Source: Patiria miniata
Taxonomy: Eukaryota; Echinodermata; Asteroidea; Valvatida; Asterinidae
Direction of reading: 5' to 3'
Assembly: GCF_015706575.1 (NCBI RefSeq)
Contig: NW_024037059.1
Coordinates: 37,609,058 to 37,673,057 of the forward strand
DNA: 64,000 bases
Shown here: in pieces, positions 54,690 to 64,000 of the stretch
Numbering within the stretch: position 1 is the first letter of the stretch
Layout: each line of letters begins with the position of its first letter
Notes under the pieces: generated by a model
The model's input: only the letters and a program-made list of their open reading frames with translations
What the model was told of the DNA's origin: nothing
Database searches by the model: none
Made by a program: the position numbers and the translations under genes

Positions 54690-55649
54690 GGGCAAAAATG
54701 TTTGATTATCTGTCCTTAAATCGAGTTGGAATGTGTTGGAGGTGCCCTTAGGAGTCTTTCCAGGAAGTTTGGAGCAATTTCATTTTTTGACCAAAATTGA
54801 CAAAAATTGAAAGGGGTTAGCCTTACATTTTTAATGAAATTTGGTCAAAATATGAAATTCTTTGAATTGATTTATCTGTCCCTAAATCGAGTTGGAATGT
54901 GTTCGAGGTGCCCTTAGGAGCCTTTCCAGGAAGTTTGGAGCAATTTCATTTTTTGACCAAAATTGACAAAAATTGCAAGGGGTTAGCCTTACATTTTTAA
55001 TAAAATTTGGCCAAAATATGAATTCATTTGTATTGATATATCTGTCCCTAAATCGAGTTGGAATGTGTTCGAGGTGCCCTTAGGAGCCTTTCCAGGAAGT
55101 TTGGAGCAATTTAATTTTTTGACCAAAATTGACAAAAATTGCAAGGGGTTAGCCTTACATTTTTAATAAAATTTGGCCAAAATATGAATTCATTTGTATT
55201 GATATATCTGTCCCTAAATCGAGTTGGAATGTGTTTGAGGTGGCCTTAGGAGCCTTTCCAGGAAGTTTGGAGCAATTTCATTTTTTGACCAAAATTGACA
55301 AAAATTGCAAGGGGTTAGCCTTACATTTTTAATGAAATTTGGCCAAAATATGAATTCATTTGTATTGATATATCTGTCCCTAAATCGAGTTGGAATGTGT
55401 TCGAGGTGCCCTTAGGAGTCTTTCCAGGAAGTTTGGAGCAATTTAATTTTTTGACCAAATTTGACAAAAATTGCAAGGGGTTAGCTTTACATTTTTAATG
55501 AAATTTGGCCAAAATATGAATTTCTTTGTGTTGATATATCTGTCCTTAAATCGAGTTGGAATGTGTTCGAGGTGCCCTTAGGAGCCTTTCCAGGAAGTTT
55601 GGAGCAATTTAATTTTTTGACCAAAATTGACAAAAATTGCAAGGGGTTT

Positions 55650-55802
55650 ATACCCCTCATGTTTTTTCGATTTTGGACAAAAAATGAAATATCTCCAAAC
55701 TTGCTGGAAATATTCCTTAAGTACCCTAAAACACATGATTTATGGACAGATGTGCTTTTCAAAATGAAATTTCGACCGAATTTTGGGTTAAATCAGTCAA
55801 AA
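55650..55802 (-). repeat. Degenerate satellite monomer, right edge, inverted
   Basis: Its reverse complement reads gtcgaaatttcattttgaaa, gcacatctgtcca, tgtgttttagggt, tttccagcaagtttggag and aggggta, matching the left edge at 41115-41290. The array therefore sits between two outward copies in opposite orientation. Confidence 0.75.
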
Positions 55803-58039
55803 ATAAATGAGGTGAGCAGTGTTTATGTAGTAATTCGCAAATTACTAATTTCCTATATTGATTAAACAAGATAAATAACACAAATCTGTTGAATTTCGGG
55901 AGGAATAATGCATCAAGGAAAACATTGTAACCAAATCAATGAGGCGTGTTTAGCGCGCAGAGTACTTAAGGCCAATTTCAGAGTCAACCTTCGTTGAACC
56001 AAACCAATTTACTCGTTGTGGAGACGATAACTCAAGGAAAATTCGTTGTTTTTAAGTGCAATTTATTTCTACTCTTTGGTCATAATAGGTAACACAATGT
56101 GTGTTAAATTAAAATGTTTTATTGTATCGTCATCAGTACCTGTAGGGGCGATCATTGACGGTCGCCCGTAGAGGTATGTACCTCTAGGAGCCACCATTGA
56201 GGTCGCCCTTAGAGGTATATGCATGTTTGTATCGTCATCAGCACCTCCGAGGGGCGATCATTGGTGTTTTTTCCCCTTGCTTTTTAGGTGTTTTTTTTTG
56301 TAAGTTGTCTTTTTTGTTTCTCTAAATGGGAAAGGGTTTACAGTCTTGAACTTTTTTCTTTTGCTATTTTGTGGTTGTCATTGGCTGCATTGCAAAAGCA
56401 AAAGAATATACACATTTAAATTTACAATCAAAAAAATCTATTACAACTTACAAATACTGAAAATCACATCACAACTAAAATCCAAATGAAGACACTCTGA
56501 AACGAAATGTATTATCAATTTTTTTTAATACACAACCAGTCCGTATTTCACAATGTTATGTATAGAATTCTCACAAGAATGAAGCTTAATATACGAGTAC
56601 ACACTTTAACACTTTCTAAAATCATTGGGAATGTTTTAACATCAACATAGAGAGACTTTCGAGAAGTGTCCAGAACATTTTCTACATCTTTAACTCCAAC
56701 AGTCAACATGGCGATTAATTCTAACCTATACAAGAAACATATCAGAACAAACTTTTCTAAAAAGGAATTTAGATGCTGCAATTTATGAAGGGTGGTTCTT
56801 TTGAAGAAACAAATTATCAACTTGAATACTATAGCTCTTGAAATCATAAAAGCTGGACACCCTGCATATACACACACAACATAAATATTGAATTAAAAAA
56901 ATTTCTATGATCACTTATTATTACTTGTATCTTCACATTAGACATTGTGTCAATAATCATATATTTGAGCACAGAACTTAACTAAATGCTCGTCAAGTTT
57001 TATAAGTTGGAGCTATAGGCTTTAAGGGTTTGAATATATGGTCCAGTTTAAGACCTTTCAACATAGATGCACCTTGTTGTTTCCAAGAAATGTGAATGAA
57101 TCATATAAAGGACAAAATCTGCCCAAATTCAGGCGATTCGCAATGCAGTGCGCCACCAAGAGTTTGCCACAGAGGTAATTTTTCCCAGTGCCAGTGCATT
57201 GCGGGAGACGGGCGACAAATTCGCAGTGCGGGACATTTAAAATTGTTATTTTTTCCGGTCAGTTGTTTTGTAAGCGTATGATTCGAGTAGTATTTGAGGC
57301 CCTTTTCTTTTCTTTGTATCAACATGGTGTTTTTTTGTAAGGCAGCAGAACGCTATGCCCCAATCTATAACAAATCAGCTCAAGTTGTCTACTGACACTC
57401 GTTCAAATGGGCCATGTTTTGTCGACCGTATAGAGTTGAAAGATGGACTCTCCATGGCAAACTCTTGGTGGCGCACTGCATTGTGAATCGCCCAAATTGG
57501 AAAAAAGGGTCTGGACACATAGCATTGTACATTGAGAAATATGTACATGTAGTCTTTAATGGATTAAGTAAGCATCACCACTGTTATAGTGGAATGCATG
57601 GTAAGAGGCATAAAATGTCGAAAACTTTACTGAACAAGACAAAGCAAGCCTAGTAAAACAAATCAAGAGCGCACAAGATTGAGTCTTCAACTGATTTAGA
57701 CTGGTTTTCGCTGGGAGTCTTTTCATGCATCTGGTCCACCAGCTCACAATTCCAGTTCAAACCAGTTCAACTGGTTTCAACTGGTACCATTTGCACTGAA
57801 AAATGGGGACTGGTTTTGAACTGGTTTCAACTGGAATTTTCACCGGGGCTATACACAATTGGCCAAAAATAGCTATACGTTCATTGGCATTACTCGGTAA
57901 TCCTCCGTGATAGCACTGCCCGGTTCACAAGTGACAGTCAGTCAGTCAGTCAGTGAGATAGGTGCAAAGACGACACTAGGCTGGCCCTCTGGGACCAGCT
58001 CAACAATTCCACGTCTTGAAGAGGGAAGTTTGAGATGAT
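55803..58039. other. DNA between satellite and IFT172
   Basis: Contains degenerate hairpin modules at 56140-56250 (tgtaggggcgatcattgacg, ctctaggagccaccattga). There is an inverted-repeat element at 57118-57500 (arms caatgcagtgcgccaccaag and cttggtggcgcactgcattg). An actggtttcaactgg-rich stretch lies at 57690-57840, and (cagt)n at 57930-57953. The IFT172 3' UTR must lie just below 58040; no clear minus-strand AATAAA was seen close by. Confidence 0.55.
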
Positions 58040-61000
58040 TTACTGGAATGTATAGCTCTGATTGGGCGCTGCTCCACACCACTGACCAACAAACTTCAAG
58101 ACGTCTTGGCAGTCGGGGCTGTGTGACATCTAAAATGAAGGAATAAAAAAATGACAAAAGGTGACCAGACTTGTCTTGCATGGAGTCCTAAAACCTCGAG
58201 TCCAGTCTAAGTCTTAAGTGTTGAGTCCGAGCTGAGCCCTCTGCATTGAGTCCGTGTCCGAGTACCAAGTGTTGAGTCCAAGTTTCGAGTCATTGGGGTC
58301 GGGTCTCGAGTCATTTGGGTTGCATGGGTCCGAGTCATTTGGGTTGGGTCAGAGTCGGGAGCCATTTGGGCTGGGTCAGAGTCGGGAGTCATTTGGGTTG
58401 GGTCAGAGTCGGGAGTCATTTGGGCTTGGTCAAAGTCGGGAGTCATTTGGGTTGGGTCAGAGTCGGGAGTCATTTGGGCTGGGTCAGAGTCGGGAGTCAT
58501 TTGGGTTGGTTCAGAGTCGGGAGTCATTTGTGTTGGGACGTAAGAGTCGGGAGTCATTTGGGTTGGGTCAGAGTCGGGAGTCATTTGGGTTGGGTCAGAG
58601 TCGGGAGTCATTTGGGCTGGGTCAGAGTTGGGAGTCATTTGGGTTGGGTCCGAGTCGGGAGTCGTTTGGGCTGGATCCGAGTCTCAAGCCATTTAGGTTT
58701 TCCCAGGTTTTTTTCCATGACTGTGGGAATCCTGTAATAAAATGTAACGTTACCTTGGTAGCCATGAGGAACTTGTTCCAATCATCTTTGTTGGCAGCCT
58801 TGCCGGGTCTCTTGAATTCAAGCTTGTTCCTCAGCACGGGATAACCTGAAATCAACAAAGAATTCAACAACTCTTTGAAACAAGTATGTCAAATCGGGAT
58901 GAGATTTGGGGAAATTAAACAATCCTTTGAAACATATTTTGTGAGGCCCCAGAGCAACACTGGTCTAACCAGGATATATTTACATATTTCCTGCAGAGGC
59001 ACTCTTGCAAACATCAAAAAAAAAAAAATTTCCAAATTATTATGAAATGCCTTACTGGACTGTAAGTGAATAATAGTCTGAAGCATTCTGTGAAATCGTG
59101 GCACCTGGTGTGCTGTCATTTCCAAGAAAAGTGGAATTTTTGTATCAATTTCCAATGATGGTCGGCCGACCATCATTGGAATTTTTAAAATACAATGTAT
59201 CATGACACTTGGTGTGCTGTCATGTCTAAGAAAAGTGGAATTTTTGTATCAATTTCCAATAATGGTCGGCCGACCATCGTTGGAATTTTTAAAATACAAT
59301 GTATCATGACACTTGGTGTGGTGTCATTTCCAAGAAAAGTGGAATTTTTGTATCAATTTCCAATGATGGTCGGCCGACCATCGTTGGAATTTTTAAAATA
59401 CAATGTATCATGACACTTGGTGTGCTGTCATTTCCAAGAAAAGTGGAATTTTTGTATCAATTTCCAATGATGGTCGGCCGACCATCGTTGGAATTTTTAA
59501 AATACAATGTATCATGACACTTGGTGTGCTGTCATTTCCAAGAAAAGTGGCATTTTTGTATCAATTTCCAATGATGGTCGGCCGACCATCGTTGGAATTT
59601 TTAAAATACAATGTATCATGACATTTGGTGTGCTGTCATTTCCAAGAAAAGTGGAATTTTTGTATCAATTTCCAATGATGGTCGCCCGACCATCGTTGGA
59701 ATTTTTAAAATACAATGTATCATGACACTTGGTGTGCTGTCATTTCCAAGAAAAGTGGAATTTTTGTATCAATTTCCAATGATGGTCAACCGACCATCGT
59801 TGGAATTATTTCAATACAATGTAATACAATTTACTCCAAGTGCTGAAGGGGTAGTAACTCACCAGTTATAACACAAGGCAGTGATTGAATGTTGGTGTTC
59901 GCCGCTACCAAGGATGCTACGTAAGTCTCTCTCTCATCATGATCTAAAGACTGTTCCACCTGTTGGTCCATGGATACTGCCAGCACCCACTCCTTAACTT
60001 CCTCCTTCTTATCCTCCTATCAATGAAGAAAACAACGTTTGTTTATTAAGTGTACATATCCAGAGGAGTGCCATGGCCTCCTGGTCTGGCGTACTGAACT
60101 CATGGTCTGTGGGTAAATCTGCAGGATGTGGGTTTGAGCCATAGAGCTATATTAAATTACCAGAGCGCTAACTTCGTGTACAAAGTAATGCCTGCTGGGC
60201 GCATCCGTGTTTGTGCACAAACATATGTACGGCTCTTGTACAGCTATTTGCATATCGAAGCCAATATGCCTAAAACCGAAACACACGATCAGCAAATGAG
60301 CGTGTCATTTTGCTCTACGCAAACAGTGCAACGCATGCGCATATTCGCTACAGATGTTTTTTGCCGTCACGTTTTTTGGAACGGTCAATGACGCGTTTAA
60401 GTTGTTTGGTGTGTTCTACTTGCGCGTTGCATGTAGAGTACACATTCAAAATTCAATCCATCTAATTTCATTATGTTCTACAAACACGCACATGAATTCA
60501 AAATGTCTGCGCCTAGGACGGCTTCAAAGCATCTCCGCGCGCAGAATGGCGAGTTAGCGCTCTAGTAATTTAATATAGCTCTATGGTTTGAGCACAGGTT
60601 GAGGTTGCGGTGCGTGTGTCCTGTATACGCAAGGCACTTTGTCACTCATTGCTTCTCCCCACCCAAGAGTAAATGCGTACCTGTCAGGGCAGAGATGGTT
60701 ATTGTTGTTGATTTTAGCTGCTTTGTGCAGCATGAATCTGTATACTCCCCAGGGAGCTGAGATTGTCTTCGGAAATGCTTCATGAGCCCACTGATGTAAT
60801 AATGATGTAGCGCCTTGAACACCAATGCCACCCATGACACCAGACCATTATATGTGATGCGATCAAGCTAAATGAGTCGTTTGTTTGACCCCAGTCAACA
60901 TTTTTTTATTACAGATTTGAAAAGAGCACAATTTCAGCATTACCGCTGTGAAAACCGCATGCTGGTACCATCTTTAGTTCAAAAATTATGGAAGTCGGAA

Positions 61001-62872
61001 CACCAAGCGATGTGATGAAGTGATGTGATGAAGTAGCCCTATTTTGGCCTGAATCTCTAAATGAACATTCCCGACAAACGACTCGTGTAGCTTTAATTGC
61101 ATCACATATAGTTGTGAGATGTAGCCATTTCAAGGAGATTCTATAGGCACAGAAATCTGCTTTTAGTACAAAAAAAGATAACCATCCTAAATATCATGTG
61201 ATTATGGCTCCTTGTGACTCAACTGATTTTTTGAATAGCATACACTTTATTTCTAAGCAATAATTTGTGACCTGTGCTGTCAAAAGCAGACGCTTCTGGG
61301 CAGAGGTTGAAATTGAGATAGGGCAAAAACACGCTGTGGGGTGATCTTTTTTCGTTTTTTAAATGTTTACATATTTGTAATCCTGAACATGTCTAAAATA
61401 TACTACAAAAGTTTGAAACCCTAATTTGAACTCTAAATATAGTTTTTTTGATGATATGTTAAGGTAGATCAGTTAATGAAATTACTGTTTTGTGACGTTC
61501 GTGGCCATTTTCTACTTTTCGACACAATGAACTTCAAAATTGCATAACTCTGCCCCGGAATGACCGGTTTCAAAAATTAAACCACCTATTAAAAGGATAA
61601 TGAACATATTTTAACAATATGCAAAAATCTCATTTTTGACCTTATGCCCAGAAAAGTCTGATTTTGACAGAACAGGTCACATTTTGTGCTTAGTTGCATA
61701 CTGAAACTGAATCTTCGTTATAGCATCTAGCTTTACAATTGACGAGATTAACAACTGGCTTTAGTTGAACCAGTTGTTTTGATATTTTTATGCTGTAAGT
61801 AAGTGTTCCTTACTGGGACGTGCTGACGCTCTGGCAGGGGAACTTCAAATGGAATATCCGTGTCTTGGAAGTCAGTATTATCCAACATGTCCAGACTGCC
61901 CTCTTCTATGGCCTGCAGGAAAAGTCAAACTCAGTGTTAATTCCGGTTCGAAATAACTTGGATGGATGCAGCCAAGTATCAGAAAGGAAGTACACAAGGA
62001 AATCGTCAGAAATCATTTGTAAGTCTATTAGATGTCATCCAGTCCCAAGTTAAGCAAAAAGCTACTCCAATGAACTATGACAAAGGCATTCCCTGGTCAT
62101 AGTTTATCCTCTATATCTTCAAAACTTACATGAGATTGACTTGTAATTGACTTGTGACTGACTTGTGCTTGACTTGTGATTGACTTGTGATTGACTTGTG
62201 ATTGACTTGTGATTGACTTGTGATTGACTTGTGATTGACTTGTGATTGACTTGTGATTGATTTGTGATTGTCTTGTGATTGACCCGCGAGTGACCTGTGA
62301 TTGACTTGTGACGAGTCACTTGTGACTGACTTGTGAAAGACTTGTGATTGATTTGTGATTGACTTGTGATTGATTTGTGATTGACTTGTGATTTACTTGT
62401 AATTGACTTGTGATTGACTTGTGATTGACTTGTGATTGACTTGTGATTGACTTGTGATTGACTTGTGATTGACTTGTGATTGACTTGTGATTGACTTGTG
62501 ATTGCCTTGTGATTGACTTGTGATTGACTTGTGATGGACTTGTGATTGACATGTGATTGACTTGTGATTGACTTGTGACTGACTTGTGATTGACTAGCAA
62601 TTGACTTGCGATTGTTGTGATTGACGTATGATTACTTGTGACTGACTAATGATTGGCTTACGATTTGACTTGTGATTGACTCGAGAAAACTCTGAAAACT
62701 TTTGGCTTATATTTACCTCTGTCAGATCCAGGAATCGGTTCAGAAACACAAAGGCCATGTTAAGCATTCCTTGTGATCTAGCGTGCATGCCGGCCTCATA
62801 GAAGGCCTTATCAGCTGGGATGATATCAGTGTGACGGAGCAGAGAAATGGACAACTTGGCCGCTAAAGTCTC
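58040..62872 (-). CDS. IFT172: Intraflagellar transport protein 172, last five exons
   Basis: Component of the IFT-B complex that carries cargo along cilia; its C-terminus acts in turnaround at the ciliary tip. Minus-strand exons in coding order: 62872-62717, 61912-61814, 60016-59863, 58845-58754, 58129-58040. All junctions are GT/AG and in phase. The protein reads [89 protein letters not shown], then [18 protein letters not shown] and the stop at 58040-58042. This follows the human C-terminus closely, so the symbol is given with confidence. The remaining 5' exons lie beyond 64000; 62873-64000 shows only repeats. Introns are rich in tandem repeats. No defect seen. Confidence 0.95.
58250..58690. 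repeat. 27-bp minisatellite, ~16 units, in IFT172 intron
   Basis: gggtcagagtcgggagtcat plus ttgggtt. Because the unit is 27 bp and free of stops, 9-residue repeat frames stay open on both strands ([18 protein letters not shown]). They lie between the last two IFT172 exons and are not genes. Confidence 0.95.
59097..59826. repeat. 104-bp tandem repeat with internal palindrome, 7 units
   Basis: Units start every 104 bp (atgtatcatgacac at 59195, 59299, 59403, 59507, 59611 and 59715). Each has the palindrome aatgatggtcggccgaccat. Copies differ by only a few bases. It lies in the IFT172 intron between exons 58754-58845 and 59863-60016, ending about 35 bp from the latter. Confidence 0.96.
60070..60840 (+). 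mobile_element. tRNA-derived SINE split by a MITE
   Basis: Left part 60070-60139 (ccatggcctcctggtctggc, ggatgtgggtttgagc) and right part 60586-60840 (cacaggttgaggttgcggtg, tacgcaaggcactttgtcac, ttctccccacccaagagtaa, agcgccttgaa) make one older SINE of the family seen at 6440 and 17618. Confidence 0.75.
60140..60585. mobile_element. hAT-type MITE, 446 bp, with 8-bp target duplication
   Basis: Terminal inverted repeats of about 34 bp: catagagctatattaaatta at the left, taatttaatatagctctatg at the right, with one mismatch (ccagagcgct / agcgctctag). The element is flanked by identical 8-bp copies GTTTGAGC (60132-60139 and 60586-60593). An 8-bp duplication and CA-start ends fit the hAT superfamily. 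The interior has no transposase. Confidence 0.88.
60841..61813. other. IFT172 intron remainder
   Basis: AT-rich DNA. A short direct repeat aagtgatgtgatg lies at 61008-61031. No exon or further repeat recognised. Confidence 0.45.
62130..62690. repeat. 10-11 bp minisatellite, ~50 units, in IFT172 intron
   Basis: ttgacttgtgattgacttgt repeats with occasional variants, ending about 25 bp from the donor of exon 62717-62872. Same unit as 58-182 and 32690-32870. Confidence 0.95.
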
Positions 62873-62947
62873 CTGTAAATATCACCAAAATATAAAGAAT
62901 TCAGACATCGACAAGTGCATCAGTAACATACAGCATTCTCTGTTAGC

Positions 62948-63400
62948 AATGCATCCCAGCTATGTAATATACAAATATTGACTGCTTCGAGTGGTATAGT
63001 TAACTAGTCTTCCAAAGTGATAAGTCGATCTGATCTAGCAAAGCATCCCAGCTATGTAATATATAAACATTGACTGCTTCGAGTGGTATAGTTAGTAGTC
63101 TCCCAAGGTGATAAGTCTATCTGATCTGGAAAAGCATCCCAGCTATGTAATATACAAATATTGACTGCCTCGAGTGGTATAGTTAACTAGTCTCCCAAAG
63201 TGATAAGTCGATCTGATCTAGCAAAGCATCCCAGCTATGTAATATGCAAATATTGACTGCTTCGAGTGGTATAGTTAACTAGTCTACCAAGGTGATAAGT
63301 CTATCTGATCTAGAAAAGCATCCCAGCTATGTAATATACAAATATTGACTGTTTCGAGTGGTATAGTTACTGGTCTCCCAAGTTGATAAGTCATTATCCG
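62948..63400. repeat. ~91-bp tandem repeat, 5 units
   Basis: gcatcccagctatgtaatat recurs near 62952, 63042, 63134, 63226 and 63317, with gcttcgagtggtatagtta and gataagtc..atctgatct in each unit. It lies in the IFT172 intron at the window edge. Confidence 0.93.
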
Positions 63401-63504
63401 ACCTGAGATGAAGGTGAGGCTAGTTTTACAAAACCAGAAACCTATCCAAATGTACTTCTATTTCAATTTGAAATAAAAAAAACCACATTTGAAGAAAGAC
63501 ATTG

Positions 63505-63580
63505 CCTGGAGCGGGATTTGAACTTACGACCTTCAGAATACCGTACGGGTGCCCTACCAACTGGGCCATCAGTTCGTCAG
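63505..63580 (-). mobile_element. tRNA-like SINE head
   Basis: The reverse complement has A box gatggcccagttggtagggc and B box gtaagttcaaatcccgctc at tRNA-like spacing. Stem mismatches and no clear acceptor pairing favour a SINE over a functional tRNA. Confidence 0.6.
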
Positions 63581-64000
63581 AGTTTTCACGAAGAGAGAAT
63601 TGTGGCCACGGGCGTTGAAACATAGTTTTGAGAAAATCAACTTTAAAGTTGAACCCTTTTTAAACTGAAGATTTCGCCTACTTTTAGAGGACATGTTGAT
63701 TATTTTTTATACCGATAGTAAGCTGAAATCTCACACTTACACATTGTACCAATTGCGAGTCAATAAACCAATTAATTGCGGAGCAATTAACGTCCATAGT
63801 CATTTGTCTCTTCGTGATAACTCAAAATTCCACAGGCGATTGGTTTTGCCGGGAAAATTGGCAATGATCCAATTGTCTCTTCGTGAAAGCTCAAACTCTC
63901 CGCTATCCAAACACGCACAAATTGTCTCTTCGTGAAAACTCAAAATCCCACACGCGCTTCGTTTTGCCCGCACGCGTCGTTTTGCTCGCGCACATTCGAA
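63581..64000. other. Window end, upstream IFT172 intron
   Basis: Repeated aattgtctcttcgtga motifs (63801, 63870, 63919) suggest a degenerate ~50-70 bp repeat. No IFT172 exon recognised. Confidence 0.45.

Larger units (their letters stand above)
47100..55480 (+). repeat. 4.19-kb tandem duplication within the satellite
   Basis: Segment about 47100-51290 is repeated at about 51271-55480, including hairpin clusters 4 and 5 and rare variants such as ttgaccataattgac (47259 and 51430) and aaatacgaattc. Offset is 4,187 bp across most of it and 4,171 bp before 47600, because the left copy lacks about 16 bp there. Confidence 0.88.
41349..55649 (+). repeat. 166-bp satellite array, ~14.3 kb
   Basis: Monomers contain aaatcgagttggaatgtgtt, tccaggaagtttggagcaat, tttttgaccaaaattgac, gcaaggggttagccttac and tgatatatctgtcc. 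cgagttgg recurs at 41770, 41936, 42102 and 42268, exactly 166 bp apart. All monomers have one orientation. Five GC-rich hairpin clusters interrupt the array. Open frames within it (for example MQFLSIFVKKLNCS) are shadows repeated with the array, not genes. Confidence 0.97.

Noticed and set aside
41349-55649. CENP-B-box centromeric satellite
   Set aside because: The monomer length is centromere-like, but I see no CENP-B box and the array lies between two ordinary genes; centromere function is unsupported.
58207-58844. Open frames of 140-196 codons with 9-residue repeats
   Set aside because: They are produced by the 27-bp minisatellite within an IFT172 intron.

Overview
The window looks like nuclear DNA of an invertebrate deuterostome, most likely an echinoderm. 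It has four intron-rich or receptor-type animal genes, many tRNA-derived SINEs of the 'TTGGGCAAGACACTTTAC' type seen in echinoderms and their relatives, dozens of short inverted-repeat (MITE or foldback) elements, and minisatellites in nearly every long intron. The species assignment is inference; the animal gene families are clear from the translations.

Layout: (1) 1-26686, + strand: the 3' part of a laminin alpha chain of the LAMA1/LAMA2 type. I chained 28 exons with consistent splice phases. They encode about 1,448 residues: the coiled coil (domain II/I), five LG domains, a Pro/Thr-rich linker between LG3 and LG4, and the stop codon. The N-terminal LN/LE/L4 region lies upstream of the window. 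(2) 29744-33093, + strand: a complete four-exon cytochrome P450 of 510 residues, CYP2 clan. (3) 33.1-38.4 kb: gene-poor DNA with foldback elements and a CCAAT/CRE-rich patch. (4) 38432-39496, - strand: a single-exon class A GPCR of 354 residues. (5) 40.9-55.8 kb: a 14-kb satellite of 166-bp AT-rich monomers. It contains five GC-rich clusters of hairpin modules, a recent 4.19-kb tandem duplication, and a degenerate monomer at each edge; the right-edge one is inverted. (6) 58040-62872, - strand: the last five exons of IFT172, whose 5' part lies beyond 64 kb.

The four genes do not form a pathway: basement membrane, oxidative metabolism, signalling and ciliary transport are simply neighbours. The more unusual content is the repeat architecture: the satellite with co-amplified hairpin clusters, SINE fragments that seeded tandem arrays in three laminin introns, a clean hAT-type MITE with an 8-bp target duplication inside a SINE, and a tandemly copied laminin exon start. 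In the laminin protein, LG1 has lost its conserved cysteines and a four-cysteine EGF-like piece interrupts the coiled coil. I saw no rRNA gene, no convincing functional tRNA gene, no CRISPR array, and no retroviral or LTR coding remnant.
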